This document shows positions 11,599 to 23,900 of a DNA stretch of 64,000 nt, piece after piece. Where the stretch lies: contig JALJCO010009054.1 in the NCBI GenBank assembly GCA_023101725.1, positions 124,001 through 188,000 of the forward strand, written 5' to 3'. The notes beneath the pieces are model-generated. The model made no database searches and had not been told where the DNA came from. It saw only the letters and a program-made list of their open reading frames with translations. The stretch comes from Atherinomorus stipes. Its lineage: Eukaryota > Chordata > Actinopteri > Atheriniformes > Atherinidae. The first letter of the stretch is position 1. Every line of letters begins with the position of its first letter. The translations under genes and the position numbers were made by a program.

Positions 11599-14500
11599 AT
11601 GAATCGTCCAATCCAGGTAAAACCGGCTGACAGTGAGGGCCGAGGAGGTAAGCCACAAACACGCACAAACAAAACACACACACATACACACAGGTGTATT
11701 CCTGTATTTGTTAGGACACTGTCATGAGTATTTCCTTTGCCCCTCATTTTAACACTAACCATCATAACTAAAGTCATTGCCCTGAACATTTTTGCATGTT
11801 GTGTCTGTGTGTGTGTGTATGTGTGCGAAAGGTCCTCACAGTGCAGAAATGTCAACTAATTTAATATGTTTAAACTGAAAATTGAGTGTGACAGATAAGT
11901 TGGATCAGAGATGCAAAATACTCAGTAGGATACTTGACTGATTCTTGGATTTGCTTAAATACCCTTATTTTTAAACACACACACTAAGATCACACACTCC
12001 GCTCTCTTATAACCAGTCAGTAGTCAACACTGCTCCCTGGTGGTCAAAAACTGTAGCATCCATGAATAGATATTTTTGAAACCTCAGACATCAGTGGCAC
12101 AGAGATGTTACCAGTTAGGGGGGAAGGAAAAGTTAATTCCATGTCTCTCTGTTTTCCCTTCTTCCACACATCTTTGGTCTCTTAGAGGACAGAAAGTTGT
12201 TTGTGGGAATGCTGGGAAAACAACAGAGTGACGAGGATGTCAGAAGGCTGTTTGAGCCCTTTGGCAGCATAGACGAGTGTACTGTTTTGAGAGGTCCAGA
12301 CGGCACAAGCAAAGGTAAATTGCATAAAGTGGATATGTTCAAGCACACTCAAATAAGAAACCAGAAGTTGCTTTATTTTATTTAGTGGTGCATTCTAATA
12401 TAATAACCCTGTTTTGTTGCAGGATGTGCTTTTGTTAAATTCCAAGGACATGCTGAAGCTCAAGCTGCCATCAACAGCTTGCATGGGAGTCGCACAATGC
12501 CTGTGAGTTGCATTGACATTATTTAAAATATGTTAAACACACATCTGCATAAACACATATCTGTGGACTAATTGCATAAAAACTGGACCCAAATACTTAT
12601 TGCAACTAAAACTTCCCTCTGCCTCATTTCTGCTCACAGGGAGCATCATCAAGTCTGGTGGTAAAGTTTGCTGACACAGAGAAGGAACGAGGGCTGAGGA
12701 GGATGCAGCAGGTGGCCTCCCAACTCGGCATCTTCAGCCCTATGACCCTTAACTTTCCTGCCTACAATGCCTACACACAGGCAGTCAATGCACAGGCAAG
12801 CACAAACACAAATGCTCACTGTACTGCACTCAAATGTACACACCAAGTATGTAAGGGGAGTGCTGTGCTTATGAAAGGATGTAATAAGTTTGAAGAGGCT
12901 ATCAGTGGTCTAATTGGGGCTAATGTTATTACCGAGACAACAGAACATACGTCATCTGGCATTAGCTTTCCCGCAACACACAACCATTAACCCACTGACT
13001 CGGGACATAATGGCCTTGTAATTAGATCTCTATTCATCTGTTCCTCCATCACTCCCTCTCCCTGGCCCTTCCTCCCATTTTTCTTCCTCATCTCTCTTTC
13101 TTTCTCTTTTTCCCATATCAATTTAACCCCCTCTCCTTCTTTTTCTCAATCCCTTGCCTCCCTCTGTTTCCTTACTCATCTACAGCTTGTCCAACAGCAG
13201 GCCCTGGTTGCCCAATCAGCGTACTTGTCTCCTGTGGCAACAGTTGCTGCCGTACAGATGCAGCAGATGGCAGCACTCAATGCCAACGGAATCATTGCCA
13301 CACCCATTACACCCATCACACCGTCCTCGGGTATGTTTACACACACGTGTCCTTCATACTCAAAAACACACTTGAATTGTTGTACATTTGACGTATAGTG
13401 CACAGTAGAATATACAGTAGTTGTAATTATTGAGCCTACATAAAACATAGGTGAAAGTGTATGGATTATTTAGTTTTTATGTAATTAATGCATGATATCA
13501 AAGCAAAAGTCAGGTTTGCTACCTGCAAGTTTAGAGTCTCAGTCTCAGCAACTTAATCATCAATAATGCATAATTTACTATTTTGAGGAGGGATAGTGAA
13601 AATAAACTATTTTTTTCTCTTTTTTTGTGTAATCTATGTTTGTAGGTACGAACACCCCACCAGCTATTGCAGCTACACCTGTGCCAGCACTCCCTCCGCC
13701 AATAGGAGTGAATGGTTACAGTAACGTGCCAGCTCCAACTAATGGACAACAAACTGAAACACTATACACCAATGGCGTTCACCCATATCAAGGTAAAAAA
13801 GAGTATAGCAACATGCAAGAGAATGCAACAGGGACAATAGACAAACTAAACAGAAATGATTATCATGTTACTTGTATTTTCCATTCATACTTGTTTCAAT
13901 TCATTTTGTGTAGCTCAGAGTCCAGCGGCAGCTTTGGATCCCCTACAGCAAGCCTATGCAGGCATGCAACACTACACAGGTTGGTGTTTGAACAGATTAA
14001 AGCACCAACCAGCTGTCATTTTCATCTGGATTCTGTAGACATATTAATCTCCTCATATATATATCACACAACACAAGCTTTCATGTATACGAACACACAT
14101 ATATTACAGAGCTCACACAATTTTGAACATGTATGCTCACTACATGCATTTACATAAATGTATGTTGCTCTAAAATGTCTTCAGGAGAACTTTTTAATTT
14201 AAGAAAAAAAAAAACAAGACAATGACTCAGGGACCCTTAAGACCCTTTAGTAGTACACATATCTGTGTAAAGTGGCAGACGGTTCAGTCAGAAGGTTAAA
14301 TGAAGATGTTCAATGTGAACAAGAGAAACAATGTCTGCTCTTTGACTTTCAAGGATGAAAAATTTCCAAGGGTAATTAATTTTATGATTTATCTGATTTT
14401 ACTGAGACACCATCTGTATACGTGGCTCATAACCATGGACTAAAGGGGTGATGTAATGTGCACACACCAGACTGAGATCAACAGTGTCTTTGTTTAGTGG

Positions 14501-15341
14501 CTCGCTCCGCTCTGTTGTTACACTTAATAGTTTTCACCTTCAACAGGAGACATTTCACTTCAAAGGAAGTGACCCTATTGGACACACTTATGTTGCCACC
14601 TGTTGTTTTTACCCAATCAGATGTTGCTACTCTCTGTTTCTTCCAATAGCCGCGTACCCTGCCGCCTACGGATTGGTTGGGCAGCCGTTTCCCCAGCAGC
14701 CAACACTGGTTGCCCAGCAACACCAGCAGCCCCAGCAACAGCAGCAAAGAGAAGGTAATGTGACTTTCTTCCTGACTGGGGCCACACCCTCTCTCCGCTG
14801 ATCTTATTTAAAGTTGTTTATCACCAAGTTCTCCCTACATGAGATCATTTATCACTTTCTGCCTAATATATGGACGTGTGTGTGCATGTCAGGTCCAGAG
14901 GGGTGCAACATCTTCATTTACCACCTGCCTCAGGAGTTCAGTGATTCGGAGATGCTGCAGATGTTCCTGCCCTTTGGCAATGTCATATCAGCTAAAGTGT
15001 TTGTGGACCGTGCCACCAACCAGAGCAAATGTTTTGGTGAGACACACAGACACGAAGAAACAAGGAGGGAAGGGTGAGAGTAGGTGCATTCAAGCAAGGA
15101 CAAGTGGAAAGACAGACTATGATGTGAAGGACAGAATATTATGTTGTCTGCATTTAAAGTAAGAAGAGAGTTTAAAAAGTAATGATTTTATATCTGTTAT
15201 GTGTTTCTTTCAGGATTTGTGAGTTTTGACAACCCAGCCAGTGCTCAGGCTGCCATCCAGGCCATGAATGGTTTCCAGATTGGCATGAAAAGACTTAAAG
15301 TACAGCTCAAAAGGCCCAAAGATGCCAACCGTCCATACTAA
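11599..15341 (+). CDS. celf3: CUGBP Elav-like family member 3 (3' part; RRM2, linker, RRM3)
   Basis: RNA-binding protein of the CELF/Bruno family, which regulates alternative splicing and mRNA translation by binding UG/GU-rich RNA. Ten coding exons join in frame: 11599-11647, 12186-12314, 12423-12502, 12640-12795 (or 12783), 13186-13330, 13646-13792, 13914-13979, 14650-14754, 14893-15036 and 15214-15341 (TAA). The first visible exon starts at [13 protein letters not shown], so RRM1 is upstream. RRM2 shows RNP2 LFVGML and RNP1 KGCAFVKF. The divergent linker has the [19 protein letters not shown] stretch, an IATPITP segment and a Gln-rich run ([11 protein letters not shown]), as expected of the former TNRC4. 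RRM3 shows IFIYHL and KCFGFVSF and ends in RPKDANRPY, the family C-terminus. Linker features and neighbours (CERS2, ARNT, SETDB1) favour CELF3 over CELF4/5/6; the family is certain, the paralogue likely. Confidence 0.9.
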
Positions 15342-18300
15342 GTAACCACTACGAGGAGAAAGAACAAATATTTAGAGGTGAGGTTGTAGTGAGGAGGTAA
15401 TGAATTACCCGACATGAAAAGAAGCAAGGTTTAGTAAATTGGGGAAGCAGATGAATAAAACTGGACTAGTGGCAGGACATAGACAAAGTAACTTAACCTT
15501 TTTAAAGTACAATGCTAACTGATGGTAAGACATTAATAGAAAAAAAACTGACTTTGCAATGAATATGCTTTGGGTTACTCATGAAAACAACTTAATCATC
15601 TCAGGAAAAGTGAAAATACTAAAATATTGTTTTCCTTTTTATTTTCTTTCACAATCTTATTTATTTTCTTTCCTGCTGTTTTGATCTTTTCCTGAAACGA
15701 CAACTTACCTCACCCAAGATCCTTCCGTCCAAACATAATTCACGAGGACCCCATCGCTATGGCAATGGTTGCCTAGTGACCGATAAAGCCCTGATCCCCC
15801 CTTCCTCTCGCATTGTTGTAAGTTGATTGGTTGGCCTGTGTTTGGGTTGCTGTGGCGATTGATTGCCTGTGTTGGTTGCCCTTGGCAATTTTTGTTCTGT
15901 CACCTCGAGCAACCAGCCATGCGTTGACCTGCATGTCCTGTTGCTGTAGTGATCACAGACTGTGTTTGGTGCATTGTGACTTTATTTTGTATTGACCTGT
16001 GCACATACTGATCAATAACTATCCATAGCCAGGACTGCACTCTGAATCAACCGATTCGATTGGATATTTGATACACTTAAACACTACATAGTAATTTGAT
16101 AAATTCTGTAGCAACGCTCGTTATTTTTTGCGGCTTTGTTTTTGATCAGTTTCTGTAGTGTTCTGTTTGGTGTCATTATTATTTGAACAAATGGTTTGGG
16201 TTAAATAGTGAGCGTGGGCATCTATTGTGTGCGTATGTGTCTGTGTTACACTGTAAGTGTGTAATGCAGGACTGAATAAATCCTTGGTGTACTGGTGTCT
16301 GAACAGAAAGGTATCCAGAGGTTTATATTGTGGACTGGTGGAGAAATGTAGAGCAATAATTCAAAGATTATGAAATCCTTAAGATGGAAAAACTAATAGT
16401 TTTAAGATGTTTTGCATACATTGGCAGGTCATGATGGACAGGAGGACATGACATGTTTACAAGCACGGTATGCAGGACTGAAAATATGGCCACAAACAAT
16501 CCAAAGCATGGGTTATACAAGCTAGAAGAGGAAGATGAGGTTATCAAAACTTACAGGCAAAAGCACTGTGTATTTATTGGCGAGCATGCATTTTGTTGAG
16601 CTGTACTCTGATAGGCTGAGTTCATTAACATGGACTGTGATTTGTTCACACTGTGATGTGGCACTTTAGTTTTTGGCTCCTTCATTTCCTCTCTTGGTCT
16701 TTTTTACATTTTCTGTCACTGCTTATGTGGTGTTTCCTCTCCCTCTCTCAACACCTCTTTCATGCTCCTCCGCCAATCTTCTTGTTTTTTTCTTCCTGTT
16801 CTCTCACTTTCAAATGTTTATCTGTTTCTCTCATTCCAACCTCCTCTTTCTCCTCTTTCTAGCTCGTGTTTTGAGGTAAAGTGTATGGGGTTGTCATGGT
16901 GGAAAAACAAATGCCTCTTGCTTATTGGAGAACAGCCTTCAACTATAGGAATTCTGGGAGAAAAACAACAGAGAGAACATAAGGTGCCTTTAGTGTGAGG
17001 GAAAGTTACTCCTCCACAAACCCTCACCTTTTCTAGAAAGAGGAAAAATATGAAGCTGCTGTCAGGTCAGTGCGTGGAGGCACCGTCACATAGCAGCACA
17101 TGTTATAAATAAAGCATTCTGCTTCTATTTCCAGACAAACTTTTACATAACAAATCCTTGTGGACGCAAAGGCAGCATAATACAACAGTTTAGACCTACA
17201 AAATAACTATTTAAATCCTCGTTGACCGGCTGTTACTGCATCTATCTCAATTAGACTGTCACCCAGAATTTCTATACTGCAAATGCCAGAAAGTTCTGCA
17301 TGTTGGTAGTAGTGTTTGCTTGCCATGATCTGAGGCACATGAGTGCAGCACATGCTCATAAGGACACACATCTGCCCAAAGCTTAACAAACACACATATG
17401 CTTACGTCCAAACACACATTTCAGCTAACACACCAACACGTAGAAATAATTTTCACTGTATTGAGTTGCATGATCCAGACACTGTGTGTGTATGTGTTCA
17501 AGCACCATGATATACTGCTGTTAAAAGAACCTAACAACTGTGAATGATGACTTTGAACTGAAACAAAGAAAAGCTAGGAACGTATAAAGGTACAGTTTGA
17601 TGCAGGAAAAGTGACAGAAGTTCCAGTCATGCCCAGAGAAGAGTCTTTTTGATGGGAGGGGTATATTTGGCAAAATGTAAAGATCAGACATCCACACAGA
17701 GCTCTACTTTATTTATAATTCTTATAACAGGTCGTCTCTTCTTCTCTGTCCCTCTCTCCTTGTTCATGTATCACTACCTCTACCCTCCAACTCTCCCTCC
17801 CTTCACAGGTGACCTCTCAGAGTCCAACTGAGGTGGAATCCCAGGGTTCATTGTGCTTTCAGACTGTCTGCTACCTATGAGCGTCTGCGGAGTGCTGCCA
17901 CACACACTGACGCACACAAAGATACATGCACTCTTGATACTGAACCTTAAATGGTACAAAGCTGATATGTACATAAAGTGCACAAACACATGCCTGCTGA
18001 CACGCACACGCATACACACAGTTCACACAAATAACTTACCCATAGAAACAAGAGCTTGGTTTGTCCAGTCAGTGTGGAACAGGGTGTTTAATACAGTCAA
18101 GACAACTGAGGCTACGTCTGTTGGGAGGCTACTGTTGAAAACTGCTGATATATCACTTCAATAGACTTTTACATGTCTATACCGTGTCTATTACATGACA
18201 AATATAGAGGGACCGATGTTTCGTAATAAAAAATAGAAGGAAAATACAAAAAAGACTACTAAATGAGTAGATTAGAGAGACTTTGGAGAAGACCCTAATG

Positions 18301-18830
18301 ACCTGTAAATAGTTTAGTTTACAAAGAGCAGCGTTTAAAAAACAGGAAAAAATGCAAAAAGAAAACTACTTTAGATAAAACACTGAACAGAACACAGCAA
18401 CATAACTATTATTATTATTATTATCATTATTATTATTATTGTTATCACTAGTGACATCATCATAAAAGGATATTACATTCCAAATTGTAAAATGGGAAAT
18501 CACAACCTATTTTAAATTTTTACTTAGATTTTAGGTGAAACACGGGGGAGGGGGGATTGCACTTATATTGGGGAGGTTTTAATATTTGACTATTTTTTAT
18601 TTATTTACTAATTTAACAATTATTTTGTTTATTGGGAGAAGGGGTTTGAGTGGGATGCAATATTTTGATTTTAGAATTTTCTAGAGAAAAACTTTGAGGG
18701 CCTGTTTCTGTCAGACTCTTGCAATCAAGCAATTATAATGTATCTATTAATTATTACAGCAATTATATTTATTTCTAATTTATTGAATCCTGTTTTTTGA
18801 TCCACTCTCTTTTTAAGTTAAAATAAAAAG
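15342..18830 (+). other. celf3: CELF3 3' UTR and downstream region
   Basis: This follows the CELF3 stop. AATAAA polyadenylation signals occur at 16275-16280, 17108-17113 and 18822-18827, so several 3' ends are possible and the true one needs transcripts. It contains X-box-like motifs (15768-15780, 15875-15889), pyrimidine-rich tracts and an ATT-rich microsatellite (about 18409-18441). No further gene is recognisable. The ORFs present are short and pyrimidine-driven. Confidence 0.6.
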
Positions 18831-19890
18831 TATCATACTAAATGCACTAATGTGGTTCATTAAGTGTGTATGTGTTGGTATGCATGACTGGAAGGAGAGA
18901 ATGGGTTTAAACTAAACATTTAACTCAAAAGCTGGATGAGTCAACAGAAGACCAAATGCACATCCATGTTATGACCAGAAGGGGCGCAACTGGAGCCAAT
19001 GTAGGAGAAGAACATCCATATTTTCACCTGTACTCGATGGGAAACAGCTACTGGTTGTTAATTAAATGCTGTTGTTTGTTTTGTTTATTCTTGTTTTTTG
19101 TTTGTTTGTTTTTCAAACCTGTGTGAGAGCTCAACTGTGGTAAATTCTCCATTGGGAGAGTCTATCTGATGATTTTGTTTCACTTTTTTTTCTTTCTTGA
19201 GTTGATCTCAGTTTAATTTTCCACATAATTTAACATGTGCAGGCCAAATTTCAAGCTTAAAACTATATTACTGAACTTGAAAACCACTGGAAACTGTATT
19301 AAATTAACAGAATGTATAAATACATGAAAGACAAGGATATAATTAGAGCTTTGTAACTTCTGTTTGAGAGCAGTTTAGGAAGAAATCACACACTGTTCAG
19401 ACTGTGGCTGCACTATTGTGAGCAACAAAATAAGAAAATAAGTTTGAAATCTACAATATTGATTGAGTTTAACATCAGACAAAGACTTTGACAGACAGAC
19501 CCTATCAGTGTGGAGCATTTTCATTGGAATTACTCTTTTAAAAATACCGTTGCTTTTTTTTTTTTTTTTTTTTTTAAATCTCATATGTTGGTGACTCCTT
19601 TGTTTTCAGATGTGTCACAAAAATGTCCACTTTTACCTTCTTGCTCACATTCAGTGTTTGATGTTGGCTCCAAGAAAGGATACACTTGTAATCAACATGA
19701 AGCAGATTCTAAAGAGCTTCCAAACAGCATTCAGTTTACATGTAGCAGCAAACTTACTGACCTGATCCTACTGAACCTGCCTCACGTGCAAACAATTGTG
19801 TGGTGCAAAGTCTTGTACAGGCTGTCGGTTAAAGGGACCTTGAGTCATTGAGGGCTCTGTGTCACCCTGTAACCCCGGTCATGGTTCGTT
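18831..19890. other. Intergenic stretch between CELF3 and CERS2
   Basis: It holds T-rich tracts (19551-19575 is almost pure T) and short open frames without family signature. I see no gene, RNA gene or recognisable mobile element. Confidence 0.5.
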
Positions 19891-20129
19891 CACAGTGCAA
19901 AGGTCACAATAACTTTGGCTGTCAGAGGGGAAATTGAAAAAAAAAATATGCAAAGATGGAGGGTACAGTTTTTTTTGTGTTAGATGAATAGAGTGTGAAT
20001 AGTGTATAGATGCATTGGCACATATAAGTGCTACTGCATGATTGCCTAGTGCTTATCACACTAAATGAAATACCTAAATAAATAAAATAACACTATTCAA
20101 AGTTGACAACTTGTCATGCTGCATAAGCA

Positions 20130-20943
20130 AACAATAGTGAGGTCAAAGGTTAACTGCTGCGCACCTTGTGAAGTGGAAGAAATTGCGAAATAAACATCTA
20201 TTATGTGTCCAAACACGCATTCCTAGTAACATGAGATTACAAAAATAACCATATAATTAAAAAATATTTACATATATGACGCAGACATCACTGAGTTAAA
20301 CAACGCTCACTGGTGAGAAGGTTTGAAGTGTAACTTTCCTCCAAACAGAAACAAAACGCGGATATGTGAGAGTGTGTGTCAGCCAAATGCTTTCTCGTGT
20401 GCTCGGACGTCATCTGCGTCCCTCCCTCTCCGTTATCCCCTCACTCCTCCCTCTCTTCTGCCTCTCTCAGTCCCCTCTTCAGCCGGCCCGACCTGCGCCT
20501 CTGTCCGGCCATACGCCCACACAGACCCCGCCGACTCCGCTTAAGAAAGGGGGGAGAAATTTTCTAGGACACGGCGAGAGGCAGGATCGCCCAAACGGTT
20601 TTCTTTCTTTTTCTTCTTTTTTTTTAAAAGGAAAAACCGCTGGAGGCATTGCGGTACCTCACACAGCATCCCATTTGTAGCTGCTTTCCAGTTTTCCTCA
20701 AATCCATCTGTTTTCCCTAAAGGACGACTCACTTTGCACTTCATGGAAACATGTAAAAATCAGTCCGGACCTGGAATAGCTGCGCCTTTCTGAGCTCACT
20801 CAGCGGTCTTGACACACAACGGACCGTTAGGTTTTTCTACTTGGTTAGAAGGACTACGCTGCTGGAAGAAGACAGAGGCTGCGATAATTTGCTTTTGTTC
20901 CAAAGGCCACTTTTTTACGCTTCTTTACGAGTAAAAAAACAAA
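20130..20943 (+). promoter_or_regulatory. cers2: CERS2 promoter region and non-coding first exon
   Basis: The base composition changes to GC-rich with CpGs from about 20340. A clean donor (AAA|GTAAGT at 20943/20944) ends a non-coding exon, and the next exon in frame starts at the CERS2 ATG at 26534. A DR1-type nuclear receptor element, AGGTCAAAGGTTA (20140-20152), lies just upstream. The transcription start is not determined here. Three overlapping ORFs in this GC-rich exon have no family signature and are treated as chance. Confidence 0.6.
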
Positions 20944-23900
20944 GTAAGTACCGTTTCACTTTCATGTCGGCAAGTAAACGTTGTTCATTTAGATGCGCGT
21001 GAGTGTTTGCGACAGATGCACGCCTTGCATCCTCTCAGCGCAGACGTCATTACGCATTCATGTAGGAATCCGTTAATTTAATATAACAGGCCGCTTTTGC
21101 CTTTTTAGCGGGAAAAAGCAGAGTAATGTGTAAATATATGTGAACAATCTTGTTTACACATGACTTGTCTTTCGCACTGTTTCACGTGAGGATGTGAGCT
21201 CAGCCTGGCGCGTGGCTGAATGTTCGGTCCTTACTGGAAAGTTTGCCAACTAGCCGCAAGTAATCCCACATTGTCACTTACGCTAACATACAAGGGTCAC
21301 AGATATACCGCCTTGTTCCTGTTGCCAAGCTTTTTCTTTTTTTCACGATCATTCTTTCTTTCTTTCTCTCTTAAATACAGTAGTTTTAGTTCGGGACCAC
21401 TCTTGTAGGCCATTGTGGTTTTCCCGAGCAGTCTCCTACTTCCCCTACAGCCTATGTAGCCACATTAAGGCTAATCTGAACATAAGTGTCAACAAAACAC
21501 AAAAACATAATAGTTTGGTAAATAAAAAATGATTAACTTGAAATAAAGTCGCTGAGAAACACTGCTGTGTTGCTGCCATTACAACTGGAAGTCTTTCAGT
21601 CCATTTTTATAGATATTTTCGGTACTACTTTGTTGGCAACTAATTTAAATTTACGGCCAAGAGCGCTCATTCATAACCTATGGAAATCGGTGACATAATA
21701 GACAAATGTTTGTTTACACATATAGCTTGGTATCTTAGCAACATATGATAATGAATTATCAAATATTTGCCTTTGTTTGAATCAGGTTAGCATGCGGTTT
21801 AAACCCTAAGTAGGCTAGACCATTTCTCCCTTTCCAATTTTCATTGATATGAAGCAACTTATAGCCCATGTAAAACCATATCTTTCAGTCAAGGGGTACT
21901 AACTAGTTCACATTCACTGATATGGTCATACAACAGTTTACATACACAACAGTGCTTTTTCAAGTAGCTACGTGCATTTACACTCTGACAACACACAGGG
22001 GCCAGAGGATCAGTATCTTTCCCAGGGAAACTTCAGCAGGATTATTGGTCGACCTGTTGATATTTTTGTTTGCTTCAGTCCAAGGTGATAATCAAATTGT
22101 AAATGTTTTTTAGGAAGACAAATAGGTACTCAGACCGTTAAGAGTTTTGCATTCATAATGGTTTCACATTCTGTTCAAGAGTTTTAAATGAGAAAACATA
22201 CATTAACCTAACTCCAGAAAATAACTTCAGAGATCATTTGTCAGTGATTGCATCTCTGTTCTGTTTAGTCTTTTCAGCTCATCAGGGTGAGTAATCAGTG
22301 TTTGACTTTGGAATTCCTCTCAGAGTGGATAAACTAATTGCCACCAGCCACTGTACTTACTCAAAGGCTAGAATAGGCCTGTATCCAGAGAGTAGAACAT
22401 CAGCATTACACTATTATCCTCACACCTCCTGGACAGGCCTTTTCACACCATTTTGCTGAATGACTTCCTATCAATAATTCATCAGTTTCACAGATCAGTG
22501 TCAAAGCTACTAAAGTTGGCTTTCTTGTGATTTTTACCTATAACACAGGACACTGGTGGTGAAGTAGCTCATTAAACCGTCTGTATGCCTGAGGATGATT
22601 TGACCCTTTCTTCCATTTACTAATGTAGTTTTACTCATAAGGATTCCAGTGTCATTTTATTCACAGTTGCCGGAGTAAGTCACAGCATTTTATGTCAGTT
22701 ACTTTCTCAAAGAATGTCTAAAATTTCAAGGATCAGTATGCCTTATTATCAAACCCCTCTGGCTCAAAATGCCCAAGGCATGACCTGAGTTACAGCTAAC
22801 GAACCATGTGTAGAAAGCATGCCAGTCTCCTAAGCTGCCACTTCCTCCCACAGTATGTTCAGTCAGGATTTCAAGGTTGTCGCTGTGACCTGGAAACTGT
22901 AGCAGTAGATGTTGGACCACGACAAACTGAGCAATACCACTACAAATGCTTGATTTATTCATTTATCCCACATGGTCATCATTTGCAGGGTTGTCAACTG
23001 ATGTCACTATCTGTTAGATTGGCAGTTCCCTATTTGTTTTTATAAACGAACAGACAGAAAAATTTGTAAAATGTCATTCAAAATGGAAATAAACATGGAT
23101 ATTCAAATAAATTTGCTTTGACTGAAAATCAGTCTAATACTCAGATGTACTTTTGTTGCTATAAATGATTGAGAAATCATTAAATATTAAAATTTTAGAA
23201 GCCCGAAGAAGTGCATGTCAACTTGAATAGCTATCAAAATAGCTGCATTTGAGTTAATATTTATAAGTACACGCTTTAAAAGTGATCAGCTCTGCTGAAA
23301 AAAGCGAGCCAGTATTGTATGCAGAGTGGAAGTAATCCATCTAATAAAATTGATTTAAAAGTGCAATTTGCATGATACATTTAGAGGTTTCTAATGCTTT
23401 ATGGCAGCTGTATCGTAAGGTCCTCCATCATATCATCAGCAAAAGGAAATTTCTATGGTTTTATGAACAGTTTGGCTGTGAAAGTCTTAAATCATGTTTC
23501 CACCACTTGGCTGACACAAAACACTGGCATTAAAATGAAAATGCCTACAGTGTAATTCAGAAAATTGAGAAAAATATCCAAGCAAACTAGATTAAGAGTA
23601 CTCTGTGCCACTTATTTGTACTAAGCAGTTAACAGACACAGTAATGTGAACTTGTATTATTGTTTAGATTACAGCTCCACAGCTTCAGCATTAAGGTCAT
23701 TCAGAGCTGAGCTGCATATAAACCCAGAATGAAAAGGAGTAATGTCTGACTGTGATTTGATTTTGGGTCTTTGACTTATCAGTGCTCCAGTCATGTGACT
23801 TTTGTGAAATTCATATTCCGTCAATGTGCTCTGCTGTCTCTTGATAATCAAAGCTAAAAGCTTTGGTCTGCTATATCAAGCAGTCTTTAGTAAGCGCTCT

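Noticed and set aside
18974..18991. CTCF-like site in ACCAGAAGGGGCGCAACT
   Set aside because: The core is short by one base against the CTCF pattern, so support is too weak.
20323..20680. Overlapping ORFs in the CERS2 first exon as possible protein or N-terminal extension
   Set aside because: They do not splice in frame to the CERS2 ATG exon (the acceptor is one base before the ATG) and show no family signature.
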